From Natrinema versiforme JCM 10478 (GTDB lineage: Archaea; Halobacteriota; Halobacteria; Halobacteriales; Natrialbaceae), in NCBI RefSeq assembly GCF_000337195.1, contig NZ_AOID01000029.1, positions 1 through 64,000 on the forward strand: a stretch of DNA of 64,000 nt, written 5' to 3'. The position numbers were made by a program, and so were the translations under genes. This document shows positions 53,206 to 62,280 of the stretch, piece by piece. How positions within the stretch are numbered: position 1 is the first letter of the stretch; every line of letters starts with the position of its first letter. The notes under the pieces were generated by a model, which searched no databases, was not told the DNA's origin, and saw nothing but the letters and a program-made list of their open reading frames with translations.

Positions 53206-53886
53206 ATGACCGCCGATCCGCCGCTCGTCCTCGACATCGACGGCACGCTGACCCGGCCCGAAGGCTGGGGCATCGATCCCCGCGTCTTCGACCCGCTGCG
53301 CGAGTGGGACGCCCCAGTCGTGATCGCGACCGGGAAGGCGTTCCCCTACCCCGTCGCTCTCTGTCACTTCGTCGGCATCCCCGAACTCGTCGTCGCCGAG
53401 AACGGCGGCGTCGTCTACACCGGTGACGACGTCTTCTTCACCGCCGACCGCGAGGCCGCCCGCGCCGTCGCCGAAGCGTACGAGGCCGCCGGCTACGACC
53501 TCGGCTGGGGCCGGGAGGACACCGTCAACCGCTGGCGGGAAACCGAAATCGCGGTCAACTTGGAGCAACCCCTCGAGCCGCTGCGCGAAATCGCCGCCGA
53601 CCACGGCCTCGAGGTGATCGACACCGGCTACGCCTACCACGTCAAGGACACCGACCCGACCAAGGGCGAGGGACTCGAGACGATCGCCGATCACGTCGGG
53701 ATCGACCTCGCGGACTGCGTCGCCGTCGGCGACTCGATCAACGACGTGTCGACGTTCGAGGCCGTCGGACGGAGTTTCGCCGTCGCGAACGCCGACGAGC
53801 GGGCGACGGCGGCCGCCGACGAGGTGCTCGAGGAGGTCCACGCGGACGGCACGCTCGCCGTGCTCGAGCGGGTTCGCGGGACGTAA
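53206..53886 (+). CDS. phosphoglycolate phosphatase (archaeal HAD family)
   Basis: This 226-residue HAD hydrolase matches the archaeal phosphoglycolate phosphatase type. Motif I is LDIDGTLTRP near residues 9-18. Motif II lies in PVVIATGKAFPY. The conserved lysine is in DTDPTKGEGLETIADHVGI, and motif IV is VGDSINDVSTFEAVG. A type-II cap with VVAENGGVVYTGDD lies between. It would dephosphorylate 2-phosphoglycolate or a similar small phosphate ester. The family also includes sucrose- and mannosyl-phosphate phosphatases, so the substrate is not certain. Confidence 0.85.
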   Translation: MTADPPLVLDIDGTLTRPEGWGIDPRVFDPLREWDAPVVIATGKAFPYPVALCHFVGIPELVVAENGGVVYTGDDVFFTADREAARAVAEAYEAAGYDLGWGREDTVNRWRETEIAVNLEQPLEPLREIAADHGLEVIDTGYAYHVKDTDPTKGEGLETIADHVGIDLADCVAVGDSINDVSTFEAVGRSFAVANADERATAAADEVLEEVHADGTLAVLERVRGT

Positions 53887-53936
53887 TCGAAGCGGCCAGA
53901 GACGGGTACTCGGCCGCGAAAATACGACCGCGATCG

Positions 53937-54914
53937 TTATTCGCCGCTCTCGAGGGTGTCCTCAAGCCACTGCTCCGGGACGATTCGGAGCTGGTCGTCC
54001 GCCTGCAGGGCGTCGGTCGTGAGGACGGAGAGGTCGGTTCCGGAGGCGACGGCCAGCCCGCCGCCGGCGACCGTGTCCCAGTGGTTCAAGACGGGATCGG
54101 GAATTGTCAGCAGCCGGTTGCCGTCGACCTCGGAACTGGCGACGTATCTGATCCCGTCGCCGTCCTGAATCGGATCGAACTGCCCCGAGACGATGACGGC
54201 GTCGTCGGCCTCGCGGATCCCCCAGAAGACCTCGGACCGCAGCGACAGGATGGTCCGATCGAACGCCGCCTGCGGGATCGGCACCTCGCTGCTGTGCTCG
54301 TCGAACGCCGCCGCGCCGAGCCGTTCGTAGGGCTCGCGGGCGGCGGGCTCGGACGCGTCGGGTTCGTCCGCGGCGGGCGACTCGCTCAAGGCGTCGGCAA
54401 GTCGCTCCCCGTCGATTCCGGGTTCCGCGATGTCAGTCTGGTCGACGTTCGCCGCGTCGACGCCGCCGTCGCGATCGGGGCTCGAGTCCGCGGGCTCCGC
54501 GTCCTCGATGTCGATCCCTGTGCCGGTGTCGACGACCTCGCTGGCTGCATCGCCGCCGTAGTGCTCGCCACCGGCGTCTTCCGTCTCGAGGTCCCCGATA
54601 TCGGGCGTCGTGTCGACCACGTCGGTCGCGTCGATGTCGCGGTCGCCGGCGGCCCGCCGTTGGTCGAGCGCGATCGCGACGAGGAGTCCGCCTGCACCCA
54701 GCCGCAGGTAGCCGGTATCGCGGTCGCCGTGTCGCAGCGCGCGGACGCCGCCGAGGAGGCTCGCGAGCCCAGCGACACCCGCCGGAACGCCAGAGCCGAC
54801 GCCGCGCCGAACGGCCCCCAGCGCCCCGGCGAGGGGTCCGTCGTCGATCTTCGGGATGCGTCGCTCGGCCGCGGAACTGTCGCCGGTCTCGGTGGTGGTA
54901 TCTCGCTGGCTCAT
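53937..54914 (-). CDS. conserved haloarchaeal protein, partly membrane-associated
   Basis: This 325-residue protein has a glycine-rich hydrophobic region (residues about 28-88, with GSGVPAGVAGLASLLGGVRAL and RLGAGGLLVAIALDQRR), a long acidic linker of about 110 residues rich in Asp, and a C-terminal beta-rich domain beginning near residue 205 with YERLGAAAFDEHSSEVPIPQAAF. The C-terminal domain looks independently folded, but I know no function. The ATG at 54914 was chosen over a frame extending 19 codons upstream. It follows a similar small glycine-rich protein gene on the same strand. Confidence 0.7.
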   Translation of the reverse strand: MSQRDTTTETGDSSAAERRIPKIDDGPLAGALGAVRRGVGSGVPAGVAGLASLLGGVRALRHGDRDTGYLRLGAGGLLVAIALDQRRAAGDRDIDATDVVDTTPDIGDLETEDAGGEHYGGDAASEVVDTGTGIDIEDAEPADSSPDRDGGVDAANVDQTDIAEPGIDGERLADALSESPAADEPDASEPAAREPYERLGAAAFDEHSSEVPIPQAAFDRTILSLRSEVFWGIREADDAVIVSGQFDPIQDGDGIRYVASSEVDGNRLLTIPDPVLNHWDTVAGGGLAVASGTDLSVLTTDALQADDQLRIVPEQWLEDTLESGE

Positions 54915-54945
54915 ACTCGTCGTGGTCGACGTCGCGTCGCGTGGC

Positions 54946-55308
54946 TCAACTCTCGGCGCTCGAGCCGTCACCGCCAGTGCTGTCGCCGAACTCGTCGGAT
55001 TCCTCCTCGGCCGACGACTGGACGTCGTCCATGTCGAGGGGTGAACTGACTTCGTCCTCGTTGATCGCTCGGTCGAGCGTCTCCGTGCTCGTCACTGCAC
55101 CGAGCCCTTTCTCTTCGACCGCGGATTGGATTTCGCCCGCGTCGATGGCCGAGTCGACGTTCCCGTCGTTTGTCGACGACTTCAGGGCTCGGCGAATGAT
55201 CAGGTAGCCCGCCAGCGCAGCGCCGCCGGAGGCGACGGCACCCGGAATCCCGTAGCGTTTGTAGCCGAACATGACCGCTTTCTTGCCGATCGTGTACGTG
55301 CCAATCAT
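54946..55308 (-). CDS. small membrane-anchored acidic protein
   Basis: This 120-residue protein begins MIGTYTIGKKAVMFGYKRYGIPGAVASGG, contains one hydrophobic helix (GAVASGGAALAGYLIIRRAL, residues about 22-42), and continues as a strongly acidic Ser/Asp/Glu tail of 75 residues. It sits 31 nt before the gene that encodes the larger protein with the same glycine-rich and acidic build, suggesting a pair. The ATG at 55308 gives a compact protein; the frame upstream is arginine-rich and not convincing. Function unknown. Confidence 0.65.
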   Translation of the reverse strand: MIGTYTIGKKAVMFGYKRYGIPGAVASGGAALAGYLIIRRALKSSTNDGNVDSAIDAGEIQSAVEEKGLGAVTSTETLDRAINEDEVSSPLDMDDVQSSAEEESDEFGDSTGGDGSSAES

Positions 55309-55495
55309 GCCCGAGACTTGGGTCGGAACGGGGAAGAGGGCGAGGCTTTCGTACGGAAGCGGGATCGAGCCATGGTGAGCGCAACGACGGCGAACGGCCT
55401 TGAGAGGCGATTTCGTCTCGGCTTGTCCCATACCGAGAGCGGCTCGCCGCAGCGGGTCTCAGAACGCTTTTCCCCTCGTTGTGGTAAGATGCGGT

Positions 55496-55831
55496 ATGGT
55501 TTCGCTGCAGACGGTCGCCGTCGCCGTCATCGGATTCGCGATCGTCCTCGGCTCCGCCGTCGCCGTCTACCGGGACGCGACCCGCCTCGAGTTCTCGCGG
55601 CCGGCGCTGTGGGCGGGGTTCGTGTTCGCTACCTGCGGGACCGGGCTGGTGATGTATCTCGGACCACCGAGCGTTCCGATTCCCGGCCTGCTCGTGATCG
55701 TCATCGCGGGTCCGGCGCTGTACCTGTTCGAGCGCGACGACGCGAAACACGGCGACGAACCCGCCGACCCGCGCGTGCTGCCGGACCAGTCGGCCGGCGA
55801 TTCCTCGAGCGAGCGCCGCGACGACGAGTAG
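55496..55831 (+). CDS. small three-helix membrane protein
   Basis: This 111-residue protein has three transmembrane helices: MVSLQTVAVAVIGFAIVLGS, ALWAGFVFATCGTGLVMYLG and IPGLLVIVIAGPALYLFERD, then an acidic tail. It is typical of uncharacterised haloarchaeal membrane proteins. The ATG at 55496 was chosen over a longer frame that starts inside the divergent gene. Its role cannot be inferred. Confidence 0.7.
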   Translation: MVSLQTVAVAVIGFAIVLGSAVAVYRDATRLEFSRPALWAGFVFATCGTGLVMYLGPPSVPIPGLLVIVIAGPALYLFERDDAKHGDEPADPRVLPDQSAGDSSSERRDDE

Positions 55832-55925
55832 TCGACCGGGTGAAGAGACCGGCGGCGGGCCGGAAACGCGCCGGCCGGTCCACACACCACACGCCTTTTG
55901 ACCGGGCCGGTCCAACGACGGGCAA

Positions 55926-56963
55926 ATGAGCGATTCCGCAAATCCCGGGGCCGACGGCGCGAGCGCCGACGCGGGCGACGACGCCGAAAGCGACGGCGGC
56001 GGGCCGGCACAGGTCTCGAGCCCGGACTACCACAGCGAGAACCACACGGCCGCCCAGACCTGCGGCTGGACGGCAAACGCCATGCGCGGCGAGGGGAAGT
56101 GCTACAAGAACATCTTCTACGGCATCGAGTCCCACCGCTGCATCCAGATGACGCCGGTCGTCCGGTGTAACGAGCGCTGTGTCTTCTGCTGGCGCGACCA
56201 TCAGGGCCACTCCTACGAGATGGACGACGTCCAGTGGGACGATCCCGAAGCGGTGGTCGACGCCTCGATCAAACTACAGAAGAAGCTGCTCTCGGGCTTC
56301 GGCGGCAACGAGGAGGTCCCCCGCGAGGTCTTCGAGCAGGCGATGGAGCCCCGCCACGTCGCCATCTCGCTGGACGGCGAGCCGACGCTGTATCCCTATC
56401 TGCCCGAACTCATCGAGGCCTTCCACGATCGGGACATTACCACCTTCCTCGTCTCGAACGGCACCCGGCCGGAGATGCTCCGGGACTGTGACCCGACCCA
56501 GCTCTACGTCAGCGTCGACGCCCCCGAGCGCCACACCTTCGATCAGGTCGTCGGCGCGATGGAAGACGACGCCTGGGAGAAGCTCCTCGAGACGATGGAC
56601 GTCCTCGCGGAAAAGGACGAGACCCGAACCGTCCTCCGGACGACGCTCGTCAAAGGCGAGAACATGCGGAATCCCGACTGGTACGCCGGCTTCTACCAGC
56701 AGGCCGATCCCGACTACATCGAGCTGAAGGCGTACATGCACGTCGGCCACTCGCAGGGTCGTCTCGACCGCTCGGCGATGCCGGACCACGAGGAAGTCGT
56801 CGAGTTCGCCGAGGACGTCGGCGAGTACATGCCCGGGTTCGACGAAGTCATGGGCGTCCCTGCCTCTCGCGTCGCACTCCTCTCGAAGACGAAAGACACG
56901 TGGGTCCCGAAACTGCAGAAAGGCAGCGAGTTCTGGGAACGGGACCCCGTCACCGGCGACTAA
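55926..56963 (+). CDS. taw1: Taw1, tRNA 4-demethylwyosine synthase (radical SAM)
   Basis: This 345-residue radical-SAM enzyme forms the tricyclic base imG-14 from N1-methylguanosine and pyruvate at position 37 of tRNA-Phe. The SAM cluster ligands are CNERCVFC (Cys81, 85, 88). Three further cysteines at 46, 59 and 72, spaced 13 residues apart, match the second [4Fe-4S] cluster of archaeal TYW1, and SLDGEPTLYPYLPELI is the conserved radical-SAM GEP strand. A 35-residue acidic N-terminal extension precedes the domain. Spacing of both clusters makes the call strong. Confidence 0.95.
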   Translation: MSDSANPGADGASADAGDDAESDGGGPAQVSSPDYHSENHTAAQTCGWTANAMRGEGKCYKNIFYGIESHRCIQMTPVVRCNERCVFCWRDHQGHSYEMDDVQWDDPEAVVDASIKLQKKLLSGFGGNEEVPREVFEQAMEPRHVAISLDGEPTLYPYLPELIEAFHDRDITTFLVSNGTRPEMLRDCDPTQLYVSVDAPERHTFDQVVGAMEDDAWEKLLETMDVLAEKDETRTVLRTTLVKGENMRNPDWYAGFYQQADPDYIELKAYMHVGHSQGRLDRSAMPDHEEVVEFAEDVGEYMPGFDEVMGVPASRVALLSKTKDTWVPKLQKGSEFWERDPVTGD

Positions 56964-57066
56964 TCGCACGGACCCGGCCGGCACGGCGCGGGACTCCTCG
57001 AGTCGACGGGCGATCGACCCCTGGACGGCGAGAACACTTACATGCTGTACCGAAGAACGTCTGCCA

Positions 57067-57888
57067 GTGACGCTTCGATCGTTCATCGACGACGTCGGTT
57101 CGGTTTCCCGGACGATCGCCGTCGTCGGCGACGACGCGACGAGCCCGCTCGAGGAGCTACTCGCCGAGACGTTCGCAAACCAGTCCGTCGCCATCGAATC
57201 GAGCGCGGAGCACCCGTTCGATTCCGATATCGATCCGGAGATCGCCGACGCGCTCGAGCGGGACGGCGATACGGCGGTTCTGCTCGAGGAAGGGGCCCCG
57301 GTCGCGGCCTCCCCGATGAGCGAACTGTACGATTCCCTTCTCGCGATCAACTCCGATCTGTTCGTCACCGGCGCGCGCGGCGTCGGCGACATCGACCTGC
57401 CGGCCGTGCTCGCGGCCCTCGACGAGACGCGGTTGCGGCTCCAGGGGTATCCCCGCTCGCACAAGGAGAAGCTGCTCTTGATCCTCATCTCCCGATATAT
57501 CGAACAACACGCCTGGGTGGCCGGCAGCGGAACGCTCCGCTCCGGCTTCCAGCAACTCGAGCGCATCGACGACGAAATCGGCACGCGAGACGTCTACGCC
57601 GAACTCGCGGCGACCGACGTCGATGTCCACGTCTACGGACTCGAGAGCGACGCGGCGGTGGCGGTCGACCTCGACGTAACGAGACACACCGGAACGGGGG
57701 CCGAGTACCGGGACGGCTGGTTCGTCGTCTACGAACCCGACGAGGCCGCGGCGCTCGAGACCGACCGCGCGCCCGACTCCGTCGCGCTGGTCTGTCTCGA
57801 GATCGAACCGGGGCTCTGGGACGGCTTCTGGACGTACGATCCCGACCGCGTCGCTGCGATCGGTGCGTACGTCGGACGAGAACTCTAG
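57067..57888 (+). CDS. DICT sensory-domain protein
   Basis: This 273-residue soluble protein starts at GTG with MTLRSFIDDVGSVSRTIAVVG and carries the DICT-type core: AVAASPMSELYDSLLAINSDLFVTG and YPRSHKEKLLLILISRYIEQHAW near residues 78-160. WFVVYEPDEAAAL and GLWDGFWTYDPDRV follow at the C-terminus. DICT domains are found with signalling proteins, and haloarchaea have stand-alone copies; ligands are unknown. It overlaps the convergent flippase gene by 4 nt. Confidence 0.8.
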   Translation: MTLRSFIDDVGSVSRTIAVVGDDATSPLEELLAETFANQSVAIESSAEHPFDSDIDPEIADALERDGDTAVLLEEGAPVAASPMSELYDSLLAINSDLFVTGARGVGDIDLPAVLAALDETRLRLQGYPRSHKEKLLLILISRYIEQHAWVAGSGTLRSGFQQLERIDDEIGTRDVYAELAATDVDVHVYGLESDAAVAVDLDVTRHTGTGAEYRDGWFVVYEPDEAAALETDRAPDSVALVCLEIEPGLWDGFWTYDPDRVAAIGAYVGREL

Positions 57889-59327
57889 AACTCGAGTCGC
57901 GAACTGCTGACGACGCCTTTGATCGTGACGCGGAGCTTTCTGCTGATGGCTGCCAGCGTGACGCCGTAGATCGCCGCGCCCAGTGCGACGACCGCGAGGA
58001 GCTGGTACCAGTGATCGACGGGGGCGGCGTGCTCGACGGGGACGATCACGGCGAACATCACCAGCCCGGCCGCGACTTGTTCCCCGAGCGTCCGCGGGAA
58101 CAGGACGACCGACGAGAGCTCGCGTTTGATAACGATCGCGGAGAGGGCGTAGCGCAGCGTTTCCGCGACGGCCGTCGCGACGACGACGCCGATCGCACCG
58201 TAGGCGAGTGTCAGTGCGACGCCGAGGACGACGTTGAGCGTGAGCGTCACGGCCGAGATTCGGGTGTTGATGTCCGGGCGATCGATCCCGTAGAGCACGC
58301 TCGTGAGGACGCCGGCTTGGGTCTTCGCGACCTGATAGACCGCGAGCCCGACGAGCAGCGCCGCGGCCGCGGCGTACTCGTCCCCGAACAGCGTCACGAC
58401 GAGCAGTTCCGGCATCGCGACGGCACCGAAGAACATCGGAATAGCGATGATGCTCGTAAACGAGAGGGTGTTCGAGATGTCGGTCCCGAGCGATTCGCCC
58501 TCGCTGTGGCGGTGGCTCACCCGGGCCATCAGCCCGCTCGAGGCGGCCATCGTCACGAACGTCGCGGGCACCGTGAGCTTGAGCGCGACCTCGTAGTGGC
58601 CGGCGGCCGCGGGTGCGAGCAGATAGCCGAGCAGGATGATATCGAACCGATCGTAGGCCTGTCCGAGAAACGAGTTCGGAATGCTGTACTTGGCGTACGA
58701 CCAGAGGTTCGCGACGGTCTCCCGGGTCGGCGCGACCGGTCGCGTCCGGACGAAATACCAGAGGACCGGGACCGTCAGGAACGTCGCGACGGCGAGTCCG
58801 TAGGCCATGCCCGCAGCGCCGAACCCGACCAGAATCAGGCCCAACTGGAGCGGGAAGGTGAGCAGCGACCGGAGCGTATCGGTCCACATCGAGGCTCCGA
58901 CACGGCCGCGCGCTTGGACGATCAGGTCCAGCGGCTCGAAGAGCGTGACCGCGAACAGCAAGAGGACGAACAGGATCGGTGCCTCGGGGAGCCCCGTATA
59001 GGAGACGAGCCAACTCGAGATGACGGCGGCGACTGCAACGGCCAGCGCCATCCAGACGAGCGTGAACAGCCCCTGACTGCCGATCAGCTCCCCCGAGGGA
59101 GCGTCGGCCTCCGAATACCGCTTTTTCACCGCCGTTCCCCACCCGTTGACCGCCCGGTCGGCGATCTTCACCAGCGAAAAGAGGAGGTAGTAGCCGCCGA
59201 ACCCGGTCGGCCCGAGCACCCGCGCGAAGACGATCGTGCCGAGGAAGCCGATCGCGGCCATCGTGAACTTCGCGGCCGTCGCCTTGACCGTCTCGCCGCC
59301 GAGGCTGACGGACGTTGCGTCACTCAT
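57885..59327 (-). CDS. second flippase of the MOP (Wzx) superfamily
   Basis: This 480-residue protein has about 12-14 transmembrane helices and begins with a polar MSDATSVSLGGETVKATAAKF, then GFLGTIVFARVLGPTGFGGYYLLF, the start of polysaccharide flippases. IPNSFLGQAYDRFDIILLGY and LYGIDRPDINTRISAVTLTL are matching internal segments. It belongs to a different glycan locus from the flippase at 29.5 kb and is GC-rich like its neighbours. It probably exports a lipid-linked glycan made by the nearby genes. Confidence 0.87.
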   Translation of the reverse strand: MSDATSVSLGGETVKATAAKFTMAAIGFLGTIVFARVLGPTGFGGYYLLFSLVKIADRAVNGWGTAVKKRYSEADAPSGELIGSQGLFTLVWMALAVAVAAVISSWLVSYTGLPEAPILFVLLLFAVTLFEPLDLIVQARGRVGASMWTDTLRSLLTFPLQLGLILVGFGAAGMAYGLAVATFLTVPVLWYFVRTRPVAPTRETVANLWSYAKYSIPNSFLGQAYDRFDIILLGYLLAPAAAGHYEVALKLTVPATFVTMAASSGLMARVSHRHSEGESLGTDISNTLSFTSIIAIPMFFGAVAMPELLVVTLFGDEYAAAAALLVGLAVYQVAKTQAGVLTSVLYGIDRPDINTRISAVTLTLNVVLGVALTLAYGAIGVVVATAVAETLRYALSAIVIKRELSSVVLFPRTLGEQVAAGLVMFAVIVPVEHAAPVDHWYQLLAVVALGAAIYGVTLAAISRKLRVTIKGVVSSSRLEF

Positions 59328-59348
59328 GCGTTCGTCTCGAGATCTCCG

Positions 59349-60743
59349 TCACAGATACCCCAGCTCCTCGAGCTGGGATTCCAGCCCGTCCATGTCCGCC
59401 TCGGAGAGCCCGTCGCGGCGCTCGAGGTCGTCGACCAGTCGATCGAGTTCCGACTCGAGGGCGGCCGGGTCGCAGTCGCCGATCAGCTCGGTCCCGGACA
59501 GCCCCTCGAAGTAGTAACAGTCGCCCGTCGCGACGCCGTGGCGTTCGCGGTCGACGGGGCCGATATCGTAGCCGTCCTCCTCGAGTGCGAGCGCGCGCCG
59601 CTTCGAGATCCCGTGGAACTCGAGCAGCGCGCTCGAGCGCGGCTCGGCGTCAGTGGGCTCGCTCGAGCACAGCGGGCGGACCGACTCGCCGCGGCGGTGG
59701 CCCGACTCGATGCCCGCGAGGTCGAGCACCGTCGCGTAGACGTCCAGCAGGTTCACGAGGGCGTCCCGCGTCGGGCGCTCCGCGCCGTCCGCGTTGGGGG
59801 TTTGGTCGTCGGCGTTCGATCCGGGCGCGGAGACGACGAGCGGAACCTTCGTCACCGGCGGGTGGAGGCCGCCGCCGTGTTGCCACGCGCCGTACTCGCC
59901 GAGCGCCTCGCCGTGGTCGGCGAGGGTTACGACGTAGTCGAACGAGGCGGCGAGTTCCTCGTAGATGTCGCGGTAGATGTCCGACAGGTACCGCACGGCG
60001 TCGTCGTAGGCGGTCCTGATGCGCTCCGGATCGGCCGAGGGCTCTCCGAGCGTGGCTTTCACGCTGTCGAAGTGCGGCGAGTCCTCGTCCGGATGGGTTC
60101 GATACTCGTCGGGCGGGTCGTACGGCAGGTGTGCCTCCATCAGGTTCGCGAAGAGAAACTCGCTGTTGTCGGTCCACGACTGGTCTCGAACGTACTCGAG
60201 AAACTCCGCCGCGCCGTCGTCGGGGTGGCGTCTCTCAACACCCATGTCCCGGAGCTTCATCAGGGCCCCCTGCTTTAGCGACTGTGTCGTATCGCAGTCG
60301 TCGTCGATACACTGCCAGAGCGCCCGGAGGTACCGTTCGGGACCGTCGGCTCGGTGTTCGGCGATGAACTCGTCCCAGTCGAAGACGTCCTCGCCGAGAC
60401 CGCTGAGTCGCCAGCCGCCGTCGAAGTCGTCGAACCCGTGATGCCAGCCCAACTGCTCCGAGATGTTGACGTTACAGCTGAACGCCCGCGTCCGGTAGCC
60501 GCGGTCCTGAAGGCGCTCGGGAAGGCGGGTCGTCTCCCGGTCGAAATCCTGGGACTTGATCGTCACGCCGGCTTCACTCGCGTACCGGCCGGTGAACAGC
60601 GAGGCGTGGGCCGGGGCCGTCCAGTGGCTCGTGCTCCACGCGTTCGCGAACTGCACGCCCGGCAGCCAGTCGAAGTGCTCGTCGAAGGAATCCGCCCGCA
60701 GGGTATCGAGCACCACGAGGGCGATAGATGGCTCGTCTCCCAT
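59349..60743 (-). CDS. sulfatase-fold hydrolase/transferase with Thr nucleophile
   Basis: This 464-residue alkaline-phosphatase-superfamily enzyme shows ALVVLDTLRADSFD (metal ligand Asp13), WTAPAHASLFTGRY at residues 41-54, and the late metal-ligand motif TLADHGEALGEYG. True sulfatases have C/S-x-P-x-R at the nucleophile; here the sequence is T-A-P-A-H, so Thr42 is the likely nucleophile and formylglycine is impossible. This favours a phosphoester- or phospho-group transferase. The neighbours (flippase, pyruvyl transferase) suggest glycan modification. The ATG at 60743 was chosen over one six codons upstream. Confidence 0.82.
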   Translation of the reverse strand: MGDEPSIALVVLDTLRADSFDEHFDWLPGVQFANAWSTSHWTAPAHASLFTGRYASEAGVTIKSQDFDRETTRLPERLQDRGYRTRAFSCNVNISEQLGWHHGFDDFDGGWRLSGLGEDVFDWDEFIAEHRADGPERYLRALWQCIDDDCDTTQSLKQGALMKLRDMGVERRHPDDGAAEFLEYVRDQSWTDNSEFLFANLMEAHLPYDPPDEYRTHPDEDSPHFDSVKATLGEPSADPERIRTAYDDAVRYLSDIYRDIYEELAASFDYVVTLADHGEALGEYGAWQHGGGLHPPVTKVPLVVSAPGSNADDQTPNADGAERPTRDALVNLLDVYATVLDLAGIESGHRRGESVRPLCSSEPTDAEPRSSALLEFHGISKRRALALEEDGYDIGPVDRERHGVATGDCYYFEGLSGTELIGDCDPAALESELDRLVDDLERRDGLSEADMDGLESQLEELGYL

Positions 60744-60825
60744 GGTCGCGGTTCCGCTCACCCTACCACCCCGCTGATAAAGAAGCTGCCCCCGGCAGTA
60801 GAAGCAAACATGGTCACGGTCACGC

Positions 60826-61839
60826 TCACAGGACCGTCGTGACCCCTTCCTCGAGGGCCTCGACCTGCGCGTCTTTCTCGCGCTCGAGTTCGTCCATATC
60901 GAACCGGACTGGTTCGCTCGTGACGTCGCCGTCGATCGGGACCCGATCGAAGAGGTTCGCCCGCGGCGTGTCGAAGGAGAACTGCGCCCGATTGCCGTAG
61001 GTCAGGGCGGGCAGACAGGCGTGGATCCGGTCCGAACGCACCACGTCCGCGTTGGCGTAGAGGAAGAGGTAGTCGGTCACGAGATCGGAGACAAAGACGT
61101 TCTCGTCCTCGAACAGCGGCCGCTCGAGGCCGAGCAGTTCCCGCGCTCGCTCGCCGACCGGGAAGTGGTACGGTTCGTCGAAGGGCGCGTGATCGGGTCG
61201 AATGATCGTCGACGCCGACGCGCCGTCGATGTCGGGCTCTTCCCCCTTGTCGAACGTGTGGACATCGAACTCCCGGTTCGCCTCGGGTGGCTGGTGAGCG
61301 TCGCCCAGGAACAGCGAACAGTCGATGCCGTCGTACAGGTACTCGACGAGGTCGCCGTACTCCTCGTAGGCGGTCCGGTCCCGCGTGAGTAGGACCTCGA
61401 TATCGAGCGCGTCGAAGACGGCCTCGACGTATTTCCGCTCGTCCGCGTCGTACGTTTCACCGCCGCCGCCGACGACGACGATCGGCGTCCCGCGCTCCCT
61501 GAGCTGCCGGAGCGTATCGTAGTACTTCCGGAACGTCGGCCGGGAGAGCACACAGCCCGGGAGAACGGCCAGATCGGCGTCGATCAGCTCGCTGACGTTC
61601 ACCGTGTTCCGCCGAATCGAATGGGTCGGCGACTCGTAGTCCGCCCCGCGGCCCGCCATCCGTTCGAACTTGCGGGTGCCTCGCCACAGCGCCGCGGTAT
61701 CCGACGCGTGGTTCGGATAGCCACCCGTCTCGACGATCTCCGCGTCGGGAAACGCCCGCTCGAGCATCGCCTTTGCCCCGTAGTCGATGAAGCCGTTCCC
61801 GATGTTCGTCGTCCACGTCCGCAAAAGCAGGATTCGCAT
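60826..61839 (-). CDS. polysaccharide pyruvyl transferase-family protein
   Basis: This 337-residue protein starts MRILLLRTWTTNIGNGFIDYGAKAML, with the early Asn/Gly-rich loop of the CsaB/WcaK pyruvyl transferase family. VLPGCVLSRPTF, IVVVGGGGETYD and DVVRSDRIHACLPALTYG (the conserved SxRxHxxxxA region) follow. Such enzymes add pyruvate ketals to sugars from phosphoenolpyruvate. The ATG at 61839 gives the family N-terminus. Confidence 0.83.
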   Translation of the reverse strand: MRILLLRTWTTNIGNGFIDYGAKAMLERAFPDAEIVETGGYPNHASDTAALWRGTRKFERMAGRGADYESPTHSIRRNTVNVSELIDADLAVLPGCVLSRPTFRKYYDTLRQLRERGTPIVVVGGGGETYDADERKYVEAVFDALDIEVLLTRDRTAYEEYGDLVEYLYDGIDCSLFLGDAHQPPEANREFDVHTFDKGEEPDIDGASASTIIRPDHAPFDEPYHFPVGERARELLGLERPLFEDENVFVSDLVTDYLFLYANADVVRSDRIHACLPALTYGNRAQFSFDTPRANLFDRVPIDGDVTSEPVRFDMDELEREKDAQVEALEEGVTTVL

Positions 61840-62108
61840 TGCGCTCGTCTCCACCGGAACGGGCCATAATTATGCGGGGGCTACAGGCCGACAACGCCCT
61901 GCTTCGGTGCTGGAACGGCGTGTCGTGGCTGGCTCTCTCGAGCCGAACTGCCTCGAGCGGGCCATTGAACGGACCAACTCGTGGGTAATCTTCACACAAT
62001 AATCCATTGCTGACAATTCTGTCCCGGCCCACACGACAGCGAATCCCGGTCTTTCTGTGACGGAACTAAATACCAACCCTTAATCACGGCCAGCAGAAAG
62101 AGACAGAC

Positions 62109-62183
62109 AGCGGGATGGGATAGCCAGGAGATTCCGGCGGGCTCATAACCCGCAGACCGGTAGTTCAAATCTACCTCCCGCTA
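62109..62183 (+). tRNA. initiator tRNA-Met (CAU)
   Basis: A complete cloverleaf can be folded: acceptor AGCGGGA/TCCCGCT, D-arm, anticodon arm GCGGG-CTCATAA-CCCGC with anticodon CAT, and T-arm GGTAG-TTCAAAT-CTACC with discriminator A. The run of three G:C pairs next to the anticodon loop and the weak A1:U72 pair are the marks of an initiator tRNA. No intron is present, and CCA is not encoded. Confidence 0.95.
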
Positions 62184-62190
62184 TACTTCT

Positions 62191-62280
62191 GCCGCGAGCA
62201 AATTCGCGAGCGGCAAATATAGCACGGTGGTCGTTTGAACCAGACGGCACCCGAACGGAGTGAGGGTGACGGCGTGGTTC
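62191..62280 (+). other. hairpin-forming segment downstream of tRNA-Met
   Basis: Two dyads follow the tRNA. GCCGC (62191-62195) pairs with GCGGC (62210-62214). Farther on, GAACCA (62237-62242) pairs with TGGTTC (62275-62280) with an inner CACCC/GGGTG stem. The end of the second stem reads GTGGTTCAAATC, close to the tRNA T-arm GTAGTTCAAATC. The structure may be a processing or terminator signal or a remnant of an integration site. Confidence 0.4.

Noticed and set aside
57042-60278. 1078-codon plus-strand frame across the DICT, flippase and sulfatase-like genes
   Set aside because: Arginine-rich shadow that crosses three well-supported genes.
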